A stretch of 64,000 nt of DNA, taken from contig CM068314.1 of the NCBI GenBank assembly GCA_034766995.1, positions 13,791,201 through 13,855,200 on the forward strand, written 5' to 3'. This document shows, piece by piece, positions 25,595-36,811 of the stretch; position 1 is the stretch's first letter, and each line of letters starts with the position of its first letter. The position numbers and the translations under genes were made by a program. The notes beneath the pieces are model-generated. The model was not told the DNA's origin. It saw only the letters and a list, made by a program, of their open reading frames with translations, and ran no database searches. The stretch is from Acanthacorydalis orientalis. Taxonomy: Eukaryota; Arthropoda; Insecta; Megaloptera; Corydalidae.

Positions 25595-26245
25595 AGTGGG
25601 AAGCGATAACCCTCCCTCCACGGGTGGCGAGCGTGCGCAGCGGTCAGGGAGCAGATCTTCCTAGTTTGTTATAAAAATAAAGAATTACTATAAATTATAT
25701 TTTTAAAGATTTTAAAATGATAATTAAGCTTATACTGGTCATATAGAATTTATTTTTTATCTTCGTACAAACAATTCTTTATCAAATTACTTCTTTTTCT
25801 ACGACGGTGCTACAGTCCAAATCGTGCCTTAGCATCTTCAATTTTCTCCCTCCTGACGTCTCTCTCCCTATGTCCTTCAGTTCTTTACTCTCAACAGTTC
25901 CACTGTATCCTTTTCTACACTGTCTATAAATCCAAATTCCGTATTAGTAGTTATTTGCCGTTACATCCATTCAGTGTCCAAGACTTATTTTGAAGTTTTG
26001 TTACGTTTATTGTTTTACGAGGTGGGGTTCGTAGCCCCACGTCTAACCTCCTTTTCTGAAGACCATTATCCCGGTCTCATTAGCCATGAGCCCTCTCACC
26101 ATCGGGGTTATTCGATCTTGAGTGAGGTTACTCAGATTACCAGGGTTAACCACTTGGGGGTGAGAGTCAGAATTGGTTAAGAGAGGTTATGCGACGCTAG
26201 CTGGAGTTGGCTTCGTGTGGTACGCAAGCACTACCCCATTTTACC
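25595..26245. repeat. Unclassified GC-richer segment, probable dispersed repeat
   Basis: Two GC-rich blocks: 25597-25660 (AAGCGATAACCCTCCCTCCA onward) and 25800-26245 (GGTGGGGTTCGTAGCCCCAC, then CATTATCCCGGTCTCATTAG and CTAGCTGGAGTTGGCTTCGT). Composition changes sharply at both edges, and the text has the look of a SINE or LINE 3' part rather than intron background. A 68-codon frame at 25974-26180 gave no recognisable domain. I cannot assign a family. Confidence 0.35.
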
Positions 26246-26392
26246 CTCTATCAAAATACTATAGTCATTATGTATTTTGAAAAAAGATCAAATAGTTAAA
26301 AATTTAAATTTAATTTTGTAAATTAAAATTGAACATAATATTTTTTTAAGAAATTATTCGAGATTTCATTGATACGTTTCTCTGATGTTTTC

Positions 26393-26550
26393 TACTCTTT
26401 TGAATCATCTAAGTGTAACTGTTCTCCATTAATAGTTTCGATGCATATGCCACCCTTAGGTAGATGATAAAGAATTTATTATCTTAAGATGGCACATATG
26501 CCGGAACTAGTAGTGGAGAATAGGCACTCAATTGAATCAGAAGAACAATA
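26393..26550. mobile_element. Hairpin MITE with long inverted arms
   Basis: The left arm CTTTTGAATCATCTAAGTG, TTCTCCATTAATAGTTTCG, GCATATGCCACCCTTAGG is mirrored on the right by CTTAAGATGGCACATATGCC, GGAACTAGTAGTGGAGAA and CACTCAATTGAATCAGAAG. The arms are about 65-75 bp with a very short AT loop near 26470. A diverged second copy is at 49348-49475. Confidence 0.75.
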
Positions 26551-27049
26551 ATGACCAGAACTGCGAATATTTAAATACCATGTAAAGTCAACATTCATTG
26601 ATCTAACAATTAAATACATTGAGAATTTTTACAGCGGATCCTAATTATAAGTAAAATTATTTTCAAAATTATACAATTTAATTTTTTGACAAATCAGTAA
26701 CTTAAACAATTTATTTTCTATTGAAGTTAGACTGTATAAAAACGTTTATATCGTATACTTATAAAATCTGTGAATTGTTATATATTTTTGTGATAATTTC
26801 CAGAATATCACAACTAATTTCTAAAAATGTATTATTACATCAATTATTAAAAAGACAATAAATGATGAACTCATACATTTCTGAATAATACAAACTGAAT
26901 AATGTTTTTAAGTAACAATTTTATTTCACAACATACAAAGTGTACATAAAACTGTGATAAGTATGTATTTTTACCAAAAATTAAATCACCGCAAGTTACA
27001 AAATACATTATTTCTTTGTATATTCGTATACAGAAAAAGATTATATTCG

Positions 27050-27260
27050 TTGAACGTATTAGACATTGTCGCCGCAATGAAACCCACACCGATACGTTCG
27101 TGCAACGTAGCCGAGATACGCCCCTGCAAACCACAAGAGTTGACGCTGATCATGTAGTAGTAGGTGTCTCGAATGCGTAGGCTTGCATTTATGACGTAAC
27201 GACTTGATCCCGTGGTCAAAACGAAGGTAATTAGAAACGTCTAACTAGGCCTCCATTTCG
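27050..27260. other. Higher-complexity intronic island
   Basis: Unique-looking, CpG-containing sequence (for example CACCGATACGTTCGTGCAAC near 27090). Overlapping frames on both strands are non-specific. Candidate regulatory DNA by composition only. Confidence 0.25.
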
Positions 27261-27971
27261 AACACGAACCAGCTGGTTATATATTGCATTGTAGAATCGT
27301 TCGTTTCACTATAGAAAAAACATGATCGCGTGTTGTTTTAACGCTAGATTTAACTTTTAAAACAATTTATTTGCTGATTGATGTGTATTTTTACATTTTA
27401 ATGATTCAATGACGTTTAGCCCGTTTTTTATACGTAGAGATGTGTGCTGCTAGTCTCGAAAATATGTTTATGTTTTTGTCTTGTTTATATTATAAACATA
27501 TTGTTTTATTACTACTTTCTCTTACGTTTCTTTATTCTTTTTCAAACTATAATTTATTCTATAATCAAAATAACATATTAAAAAGCTATTATTTTTTTAT
27601 AAAAGAAAAATATTCCAATTAAATATACGGTTTTGTGAAGTAGATTAAACAAATTTATTCATGTTGATGAATTATTTGACAAAAATATAAAACATGCATT
27701 CATTAAGAATACGTTGATGCGTTGACCTAATTCCAAGATATTTATTGCTAATTTATTTAAAGCGTTACCTCTTAAAATCATTGTTATTAATAAATTAAAT
27801 ATTAAGAAAAATATTTCTTAATAAATCAGTAAATATATAATTCAAACCTCAGCCAAATTAACGACAAATGTAGAATTTATCACATCAATGAGTCAAACAA
27901 GTAAACCAAGTGCAGTCATCAATGAAATTAGACACAAAATCACACGCAACACATGTCTCTCTCTTTCTTTC

Positions 27972-27978
<7 letters not shown>

Positions 27979-28033
<55 letters not shown>
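27979..28033. repeat. (TA)n microsatellite
   Basis: TA tract of about 55 bp, preceded by a short CT-rich run at 27957-27971. Confidence 0.95.
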
Positions 28034-28036
<3 letters not shown>

Positions 28037-28503
28037 GTGACAAGTCTGACTAATATCCTAAATTTATACTCTTAGTGTATACTGTTCCGTTTTAGTTAAC
28101 TATAGTTTAAATAACCCAGTTCTCAAGTTTCGCGTGAAAAAATATACGTAACCCAATTCAATTACACAGTACATACCTAGTTTTCGAACATGCATGGCAG
28201 CATTCCTTCCCAAATAATCGTTGTAAGTGGATGTTCCAATTTAGAAACAAGAATGATTTTATTTCTATTTATAAAATTTACATCTACTGCACGCAAATTT
28301 ACAGTTCTTTAGTTTATAAGTTTTCACCGATTATAAAGAAAATATTAGTTCAATTAAACTACATAAAATTTGGTAGTAATTACGACTTCTGAAGACTCAG
28401 TGGAACGAAAGCAAAAAGTGTATATAAAAATGTTTCAAATCTAAATTAAAAATACTTGTACTTTTTATATATTTTAAAACTTATTATTTTAATATAATTT
28501 ATT

Positions 28504-28602
28504 AGATGCACAAATTAATTCGGTGCTTTTTCTATAGAAAATGAATGTTTATTTACAAAAAAATAGAATACTTTTCAATCCATAAAGTATACTCCATTGT
28601 TT
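28504..28602 (-). mobile_element. Mariner end fragment abutting the integrin splice acceptor
   Basis: Begins AGATGCACAAATTAATTCGG and continues through ATAGAAAATGAATGTTTAT, the terminal sequence of the 60245-lineage mariner in the same orientation as the copies at 18517 and 19963. Weaker similarity to 20015-20065 continues as GAATACTTTTCAATCC and TATACTCCATTGTTT, ending within a few bases of the AG at 28604-28605. The pyrimidine-containing acceptor region of the next exon thus appears to lie in mariner-derived sequence. Confidence 0.65.
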
Positions 28603-28605
28603 CAG

Positions 28606-28703
28606 GACATACCATAAATGCGCAAGGACTTCAGATTGATAATAAAACAGAACAATGGTTTGGAGCAACAGTGAGTAGTGTTGGAAAGGATGGACCTATT
28701 TTG
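28606..28703 (+). CDS. if: Integrin alpha subunit, beta-propeller exon B (alpha-PS2-like)
   Basis: A 98-base internal exon between the acceptor ATTGTTTCAG and the donor GTAAGT. Its first two bases complete the glycine codon begun at 5840, and it ends on a codon boundary (phase 0). It reads HTINAQGLQIDNKTEQ, then WFGATVSSVGKDGPIL. The core QWFGATV(S/R)S followed by D(G)xIL is the conserved strand that precedes the cysteine-containing CAPxY strand in RGD-binding integrin alpha chains. NKT is a potential N-glycosylation site. The frame continues perfectly into the exon at 53443, giving GPILACAPRY. That the three exons share phase and order without a stop supports one gene across the window. Confidence 0.9.
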
Positions 28704-29974
28704 GTAAGTAAGAATTAATTGTTTTTTATTTCAGTCAACTGACTATATATTTTAAAAATATAGATATAAAAAAACACGTTTCAATTATTAAAAAAATCTA
28801 GTTTATAGCCATACAAACATGTAAATAAATAATAAAATAAAGAGAAATATAAATTGGTTTTGAAAGTAACAGACTGTACAGATCAAATTATTCAATATAC
28901 TTTAATAAAAAAATCTAGAATGATTTATAATTTACACAAACAGCACAACATTTAACTTTTATAGACTCTAATTGACTTAATAAGTACAACTGTAGACTAA
29001 ACTTCGTTTATATAATACATTTTGCGATGAAAATAGAGTCAAGTTGATTATTTTATTTTTTACTCTCCGAGTTGCAATTCAATTTGAAGAAATCACCAGC
29101 GCAAACACTTTTTTTTATAGGTTATAACTACATCTGTTAAATATCAATAATAAGTGAATGAAAAGTATATTATTTCCATATTCTTTATGTATCCGCGTGT
29201 AATTGACATGCTGCAAATAAAGCAGTTGCGTCTGTTTATTGTAGTAAGTCCTCCGGTTACATTGCATTGTGATGCACAATGCGTCTTCAACTCGGTGACA
29301 TTGCTGGTTCAATGGCCACCATACATATTATCTATTGGTTCGACTCGGATATGTCCTAGGTCGATGGACTTCTGGTGGTTGTTGTACATTTGTGTCTCTC
29401 TTGTACACTATAATGACAATATATTTGATCTGGATATGGATGGGATGCTGGTATTATCGAATGAAGGAAGAGACTATTCTTACTTTACCTTCAATGAAAT
29501 CGTCGATGTTCTTTTTTTTTTTGTTCACGTTGATTATTTATTTTACAGCGTGGTTATTCAGTTGATGATTTGTGTATATACTTTTTCTTTTATTTCAAAT
29601 TAGTTTTTGAATACAAAATGATTTAAATACACGTGAGAAAAAATTACCGAAGAAATTATTATACCTATGATTTATAAAAAATATTTTCTTAGAAATTCAA
29701 CTTGTTTTTACATACATTATAGTTAGAAATATATTCTTTAAATATTAATATATGAAAAATACCTGTACATTTTTAAATTATTTGATATTTCTTTGTTCAC
29801 ATATGCGTATAGAATAACTTAATGTGAAATCATCAATATGTTTCATTTATTAATAAAAAAATTCGGTGACATATCGTTCTGTATGTGAAAAAATATCACT
29901 TCACAATACAATTCTGAGACTGGTTAAATTGACTTTTATAAATAAATTCTTTTATTACTCAGTAACCCATATTT

Positions 29975-30275
29975 TTTCCAATCAAAAATGATTATTGATC
30001 AATTTTAATTGTTGCTTATGCGCATTTCAATGAAAATGATATATCATTCTCAGTGCTTTAAGGTACAAAACAATCTGATTTTTTTAAAAAAAGTTTTCTA
30101 ATAAATTTGACTCTTCCTTTGCTCTCTGCAGATATCACCATTGAAACGCGTATAAGTAACAATCAAAAACGATCAATAATCATTTATTAAACATTTTTTA
30201 TCAGAAAAAAATTGGTTTCTATGGTGAAAAAAAATGATTTGTGAAAATATCAGTTCCGTCAAACAAGTGTTGTCA
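29975..30275. repeat. Fold-back repeat, both arms present
   Basis: The left arm reads AATCAAAAATGATTATTGAT, then TTGTTGCTTATGCGCATTTC and TATCATTCTCAGTGCTTTA. After a centre of about 60 bp, the right arm returns as TCTCTGCAGATATCACCATT, ACGCGTATAAGTAACAATCA, ATCAATAATCATTTATTAAA and TTTTTATCAGAAAAAAAT. The whole can fold into one long hairpin. Confidence 0.65.
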
Positions 30276-30738
30276 AGTGTTTAACATTACTGTATTAATT
30301 TCAAAAAAAAGATTTTCCTAGGTATTAAATACTAGTAATAGTAGATTTATTTCGTAAATGATATTGACAAAAAATATTTATATCCGACATTGCATTCTTT
30401 TATATAAATACAGGTATACACTTTTATTTCCTTCCATAATTATTAATTATTTAAAAAAATTAAAGATTATTATCTTATGCGGTTACAAAGTTATATTAAT
30501 ATAAATGTTAGTTATGCATTGATATCATGGTCATTAAATTATTAATTTATTACAAACGTGTTCCCGTTTTTTTTAAAATTATTCAGTTTTTCTATGTAAA
30601 AAATAATTAACAAACATGTATGTCATGAAACTAATAGTAAGAAAACTAACAAATCATTCATAACAGAATATTTTTTTCATGTCTATTTTTTATTTTTCTT
30701 TTTTTCTCCATGTCCTTAATACAGACACATGCAGACAT

Positions 30739-30812
<74 letters not shown>

Positions 30813-30828
30813 GGAGGGAGAGAGAGTG
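30739..30828. repeat. Compound (CA)n-(TA)n-(GA)n microsatellite
   Basis: CA units at about 30739-30756, TA units to about 30800, then GA/GGGA units to about 30828. Confidence 0.95.
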
Positions 30829-31059
30829 AGTTATAATTTCAATAAATTTGAATTAATGTTTTCCTAAACTCTATTAGTATTCTAGTTGATGCTGTTATTA
30901 AATAATTTCTCATATAAAAAATATTAGTATCTAAACACAAAACTGTATGTGTAATGTGCATGTGTTGCTTTAAGTATAAATTTCGAAACAAGAATCCACA
31001 AAAATATTTTTTTACAAAGTTGTGAAAACATCTCTGTCTTTGCATGTGGTAATTGTTCT

Positions 31060-31560
31060 CAATACTGAAATTCCATACAAACGTATAAAAAAGGCAAAAC
31101 AATTCAAAACCCGGACGTACTCTACATCGAAAGTAACATTCAGATCGTCATCTTGTAATAAGAAGAAGTCATAACAGCACAAGTGTTGTTCACATCTCTT
31201 ACGAATACATAAACACGCGTATACGTCGTTCACTATGATTCGTTAAACATGTACGCCGAAGATCACCCGAAGCTCGGTACACGGCTGTGACAAACAGTAA
31301 ATACTTGTTACAGTCGAGCTTTCCAAAAATAGAGAATCGACTGTAAGTCTGTCGAAGACATAGAGGTATATCCTTACGCAGCGAGTCGACAAACTCCGTT
31401 CATACATGACATACTCTTGTTCGGTTTCTCTTTTTAACGTTCCCGGATTTGATCTCGTCCTCTTTATTATGACAGCATCGATGACGATTCGCCGTTGTGA
31501 ATCTATCATCAAAAACTGCATATTTAACAACGCACTACACATAAATGAGTCACAATGACA
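31060..31560. other. Higher-complexity intronic island
   Basis: The longest such island (about 500 bp), without obvious repeat relatives in the window and with many CpG dinucleotides (for example AACACGCGTATACGTCGTTC near 31211). Minus-strand frames of 73, 87 and 99 codons overlap here in different registers with no domain resemblance. Candidate regulatory DNA by composition only. Confidence 0.28.
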
Positions 31561-31912
31561 CTACTCGGGTTCGATATCCTGCAATGTACATTAACGTACT
31601 ATGTATAAAAACAGACTGTGTGTCATGAAACGGAAACTATATGAAGATGTATCGACTTTCAACATTTCATATTTTGAAGTGAAGGTATAATTTTAGATAT
31701 ATTTCAGTTGATAAATAAAATCGCATTTTATGATATCAATTTACATTTAATTGTTTTTAATTTTGTATCAGAAATTTAGACATTTAAAAGTTACTCGTGG
31801 CAGACATTGTCATCTTCTGTTATATTAATTTTTACAAAAATATAGAGATAAACGAAAAAGTACATATAATGAAAACTATAATTTCTAGTGCTATTGCAGT
31901 TTTATTTTAATA

Positions 31913-32105
31913 TACGAGGTTTGGCAATTTAATTCTCGGATTAGCACATTGGAAGAAATACAATTTGAGTTTCACGAAAAATACCACAATTTCCCAAAGT
32001 TTTGCGATCGAATCTGATCAATTTTGAGAGATCGATGAACGCCCGGTTCTAGCATCCTCTTTAATATCCTCAATCTCACCGAGAATAAAATTGCCAAACC
32101 TCATA
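31913..32105. mobile_element. 193-bp mariner-like MITE with intact ends
   Basis: The left end TACGAGGTTTGGCAATTTAA plus TTCTCGG is mirrored by the right end CCGAGAATAAAATTGCCAAA plus CCTCATA, giving about 27-30 bp inverted repeats. TA dinucleotides flank it at 31911-31912 and 32106-32107, as expected for a Tc1/mariner target duplication. The interior is non-coding. Confidence 0.85.
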
Positions 32106-32294
32106 TAATAGCAAAAGATAAGTTGTTTGGAAAAAACAGGTAATTGCTAGTAGAATGTTGAATAGCTGTATTTATTGATTAAATAAATACAGTTTTAACC
32201 AACTTTCCAGCTTCCCCTTGTTTTATAACATTTTATTGTATGTTAAACATAAGTGCTTTTAAACCCCTATTAGTAAGATAATTCACTGTTAATT

Positions 32295-32400
32295 ATTAAA
32301 CGTCCAAAGGAAATAAGCAACAATAAAAAATAATTAATAATCAACTATTATTAAGTATTGTTTTTTATTATAAATCATTTTTGATTCGAAAAAAAGGTGA
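32295..32400. repeat. Fold-back repeat fragment
   Basis: Contains GGAAATAAGCAACAATAAAA, TAATTAATAATCAACTATTA and ATCATTTTTGATTCGAAAAA, weakly matching the arm in order. Confidence 0.35.
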
Positions 32401-32876
32401 TACCCAAATTTAATTCGAAAACTAATTATAATTAATATTAAAAACCAACTGTAAACAAGTAGTGACAAATAAAAGAACAGTTTTCTCAGAATTATTAAAA
32501 TTTAAAATATTTTGAATAGATAATAAATAGAAAAACTAATCAACAAAGTGATTAGTTTATTCAGTAAATTCATTCTTAGATCATAAAGAATAATATATTA
32601 ATATCGATACTCTTAAATGTTTTTCGTGTTTGTTTATAAATATTATATTTATTTATTTATTTTTCAAAAAATCTTTCACATGAAATGTCAAACCTGTAAT
32701 AACTGTTGTACATATACAACGATAGTTTTGAATGGGTTAATTAAACAGCTTTGATTAAAACCATAAATAATGCATACGTGTAGTAAATTGTCATTGTGGA
32801 ATATGATTAATGTTATCATGCAGTACTACAAAAGGATAATAATAATAAAATATAATTATTTAAATGTATACATACA

Positions 32877-32881
<5 letters not shown>

Positions 32882-32936
<55 letters not shown>
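32882..32936. repeat. (TA)n microsatellite
   Basis: Pure TA tract of about 55 bp. Confidence 0.95.
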
Positions 32937-32938
<2 letters not shown>

Positions 32939-34041
32939 CTAGAGAATGTAAAAGATAAATAGCTCTTTTTATAAACGTTATGCACCACCGAGTAACATTC
33001 AAACATGAAAGTAAAATATAGGTAGCTCAGCGGAAAGAATGCAAATTGTGTACAGTAAACTCACTTGAAATATTTATATATGCGCGGTACTTTTGAATAA
33101 CTCCATTAAATATAAAATATTATATTCATCATTTTAAATGTACATAAATATATATCTTCCAGGTAGACACATTATTACAATAAGCTTTCGTGTCTGACAA
33201 TGCTTAAATTTTATTGAACGTGTTGTCGAATAAGTGGTTACGTCAAATTATCAGCTAACTGTATTCAGTTTTTTAAATGAATTGTCTTTTCAAATAAATG
33301 CCAATACAAATGATTAACGATTACTATTATAATATTTATATATACGAAGAGATGGTGAATTATACAAGATTTACATCTGAATAGCAGTTATTAAATGGAG
33401 TTGATTCTCTGACGGTACTTTATTGATTGAGTCTGATGACGTTTTCTTACGTATTTATTTATTTTTATGGTTCTTTTTATCTGGAATCTTCACTTTAATA
33501 CAGTACTGTTTGTAACTTAAATGATTTCGAAAATTTTTTTCGTATATATAAATGCAAAACAATATAAATGATAATATTTAAAAGACTGAGAAACATAAAC
33601 CTATAGATTAAATTACTAGTTCCATGTCGTTTTTTATAATTAAATTTCCTGTATCGTCTCTCGTAACGATCTTTAAATTTTTAATATATGATAATTTACA
33701 CCTATTAACAAAAACATAAGTGTATTAATTAGCAATCGAAGTCGAATAAAGAAAAATAAATGTGTGTACAAAAGTAATGAAATTTCGCCCAAACGTACAG
33801 TTTCTATCAAAAAGTATGCCGAGAATACCGATATAATGAATGCAATTCTAAAATGAAATTGGATAATTTTGCATTTCGGTCACGTTAAAAGAAACCACAA
33901 CAGCCGCATTAAAAGTAAATATATATTGTCTGGTTATATTAATCAAACTTGTATTGGTAAATTTATTTGAGAAAACGTGATTGTTGGTTGTAAACGGTTT
34001 GTTTACCTTTATAGTAATTTGCACATTCTTGTCCAAATATC

Positions 34042-34043
<2 letters not shown>

Positions 34044-34106
<63 letters not shown>
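34044..34106. repeat. (TA)n microsatellite, left flank of the RTE tail
   Basis: TA tract of about 62 bp that ends exactly where the CATCATC tail of the RTE fragment begins. Confidence 0.95.
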
Positions 34107-34108
<2 letters not shown>

Positions 34109-34375
34109 TCATCATCATCATCATCTTCAGCCCCTGTTAATCCACTGCTGGATAAAGGGCTCTTCCATGATTTTCCATTTTATTCGATTCAGTGCCTCTC
34201 TTTTCCACAGTTTTCCAAGAAAGTTTTTAATATCCTTATCCCATCTGTTCATTGGTCTCTTTCTCGGTCTTTTCATATTCCTTGGTTCCCAATCAATAAT
34301 TTCTCTTGTCCATCGGTTGTCTTCTCTTCTTGCGATATGTCCTGCCCACTTCCATTTCAGACTCTTTACTTTTCT

Positions 34376-34377
<2 letters not shown>
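34107..34377 (-). mobile_element. RTE-type LINE 3' end with intact C-terminal reading frame
   Basis: A 5'-truncated non-LTR retrotransposon on the minus strand. An uninterrupted frame of about 80 codons ends at the stop at 34127-34129. It reads KSLKWKWAGHIARREDNRW, then TREIIDWEPRN, RPRKRPMNRWDKDIKNFLG and WKIMEEPFIQQWINRG. The KWxWAGHIARxxDNRWT ... GxRxRGRPxxRWxDDI ... AYIQQW pattern is the segment after the reverse transcriptase domain in RTE-like endonuclease-reverse transcriptases. The end is a tandem GAT/ATG run (seen as CATCATCATC on the + strand), the short-repeat tail typical of this clade. (TA)n tracts abut both sides. Confidence 0.85.

Positions 34378-34433
<56 letters not shown>
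34378..34433. repeat. (TA)n microsatellite between the RTE tail and a mariner
   Basis: TA tract of about 56 bp. Its right end is the presumed TA target of the adjoining mariner. Confidence 0.95.
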
Positions 34434-34436
<3 letters not shown>

Positions 34437-34690
34437 GAGGGTCATTTGATAAATATGGTAAAAAGCAAGTTAAACACCGTTTTTTGGAAAAAATCGATTT
34501 TATTTCTCAACATAGTCTCCATTAAGTGCTATAAACCTAATCCAGCGAGTCTGCAAAATACGCATTAACGGTGGAAATGACATCCTCATTCAATGAGAAT
34601 TTCTTCCCACCAAGCCAAATTTTCGAATTTAAGAAAATAAATATCTCGCACGAGGCCAAATCCGGAGAATAAGGTGGATGAGGAATCAAT
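34434..34690 (-). mobile_element. Truncated and internally deleted mariner C-terminus
   Basis: The terminal sequence begins CACGAGGGTCATTTGATAAA at the (TA)n border. On the minus strand the coding remnant reads LIPHPPYSPDLASCEIF, then LNSKIWLGGKKFSLNEDVIS and TVNAYFADSLD. A frame change follows, then RFIALNGDYVEK and a stop. PPYSPDL holds the third aspartate of the mariner DDD triad. A short deletion between YFAD and the ALNGDYVEK tail removes the usual HRWxKC segment. Everything N-terminal to the PPYSPDL region is missing; the sequence loses similarity at about 34690. Confidence 0.8.
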
Positions 34691-36289
34691 TTTTTTGGCA
34701 ACATTTTATTTTGAGATATAACAACAGAACATATTCACAATTAAAGATGAAAGATCTCCAAAAATATTTTAAATGGAATAAAGATCCGTTAATTAGTTAT
34801 TGTTTAAGAATCAATAGCTAAAAAGTTAAATAAAACATAAAAGGGGAATTAAAAATATTAAAAAGTATTAAAAACGCCGTTCTTTAAAAAGAATAGTAAG
34901 GCTATCTTTTTTGATTTATTTGTGTAATTATTATCAGTAGTAACAATTAACATATAATTTTTTTAATATTTATGAAGTACCCTGTTTCTTCAAAATTTAA
35001 TTAAACTGGATGATGATTTTAACCAATGAATTATTTATCATGTACTATCTTTATCTCATAGTATTATAAATAAGTTATTAAAACGATAATTTGTTTATAC
35101 GAAAAAACAGTGATAAATCGTAATCGTCCACGAACGCTAATGAAATTTTAATCTTTTTTTTATGAAACACTCTAATAAAAACGAATGTTTTGAAATTCAA
35201 TTGAACGATCTTAAATGGAAAAAAGCATGTCCATATTAAGATGATACATATCTGGTCATCATCTGTTTGATTTGACATGATTTGATGTCATTGCCGAGAC
35301 AATTTGTCGCAGAAAATTTGTAAGATGAACGCCAAAGATACATTTTAGGGCAATGGAATATTTGTAATTCTAACCATAGTCCTTTGTGTCTAGACAGACC
35401 GGCAATGGTGATGGTTTTTTTATGTCCGAAATTATATTAGGTATCTGTCGACGAGGTGCCTCCGAACGCAATCAATTTTCTTTACCGACAATAAAAATAT
35501 AAATAAGTTTCGTGGAATTATTTGCTTTGCCATCATGTGTGACGATATAAATAACAAAAGCAAATTGTATGTAATAAATTAAATATTTGTCGTTGCAGCT
35601 CGAGTCTTTTAAATAATCATTTATTTTTGAAAAAAAGTTCAGTGGATACGAAATAAGATTTTAAATTAATACATGAAGTAATTGGTGCACAATTCTATTT
35701 TCTTTATATAAAATTCATATGAATTCGTATTATATAACAAAAAGATAACTAAAAAATAAGTCTATATTTAAAAAAAATAAACATGAGTATTCAATCTGTT
35801 TTAAATGGTATTCGAAAAAAATAAATTAGTATATTTTATCAATAATTACAGTTTTGAAACAAATATTTCATCTTGCAATAAATAAAATTATTGTGAGAAA
35901 TTCCGAAATACACAGACAATCAGAAACAAAGGTATTAAATCGAGAATGAGAAATTAATTGCAGCAAATAAATGATAATTTATTAAAACGAATAATTGAGT
36001 GTTGTAAGAAACTGCATAACAGATTAATGCAATTTTAATTCAACATCATTTCCTGGCCGGTAAATAAGAATGAAAAAAGTTGTTTGTATCCTTGAAATCG
36101 GTGAAATCTATTTTAAATTTAAAATTATATACAATTGTTCTCGTGTGTGTCTATATTCAAAACTAGATAGATAAAAATTCAAGTATGTATTGTCCTGTTA
36201 TTATAATATAAATTGAAATAAATATAACAAACGATATCTAACAGTAGAATAGAATTTCAGTCAAAAAAAAAGAACACATTTTCCACATT

Positions 36290-36620
36290 AATAGACAATG
36301 GGAAGTGGGCGCTCGACAGATACTATAACTATCTCCGATCGCTGTTTTTATTGTAACGTTGTCGGCGAAATACAAAAATCGCCTACACGACACATTTCTG
36401 CATCGGATTCTGTGGCAAAAATAACTTGAAAAAAAAACCGTCCGGCTGACTAATTCTTTTATGCTTGATCCGTGTCGTCTCATTCGAGTTTACAGAAGTC
36501 GTACGAAAGAAACAGTCACAAGACTTCAACCAAGATCGAAACGTTTCGATTGCTTTGGACGTTTGTGCGTTAATCGTGTTTAGAATTCAAACATTGACGA
36601 ATTGTACCAGTTTTTGTACA
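36290..36620. other. Higher-complexity intronic island
   Basis: Unique-looking sequence with raised GC and CpG at 36300-36380 and 36465-36560, just upstream of the mariner copy at 36812. An 81-codon minus-strand frame shows no family resemblance. Confidence 0.25.
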
Positions 36621-36811
36621 TCGTGGTGAGAAAATTATGTGATTATTTAAAAAGCGATTACAAAAACCAAATATTTTAATTGATGTGTTCGGGAACAGGG
36701 GTGTACTGTACAATTCAATTTTAATCAAATAGGTTTTCATTGCTAAACTAATTTTTAATATTCAAACATATATAAACAAAATTATAATGGTACAATTTTA
36801 TACTTCTGCAT

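Noticed and set aside
29154..29603. Open reading frame of 149 codons in the second intron
   Set aside because: The predicted protein is hydrophobic and aromatic-rich with no recognisable domain, overlaps other frames, and has no splice or promoter support.
33023..33056. tRNA-like GGTAGCTCAGCGG segment
   Set aside because: It resembles a tRNA D-arm/A-box, but no B-box (GGTTCGA type), acceptor pairing or anticodon arm follows.
33981..34568. Open reading frame of 195 codons, the longest in the window, on the + strand
   Set aside because: It is two Tyr-Ile repeat runs translated from (TA)n tracts joined through the antisense strand of the RTE tail and the mariner end. It contains no independent coding signal.
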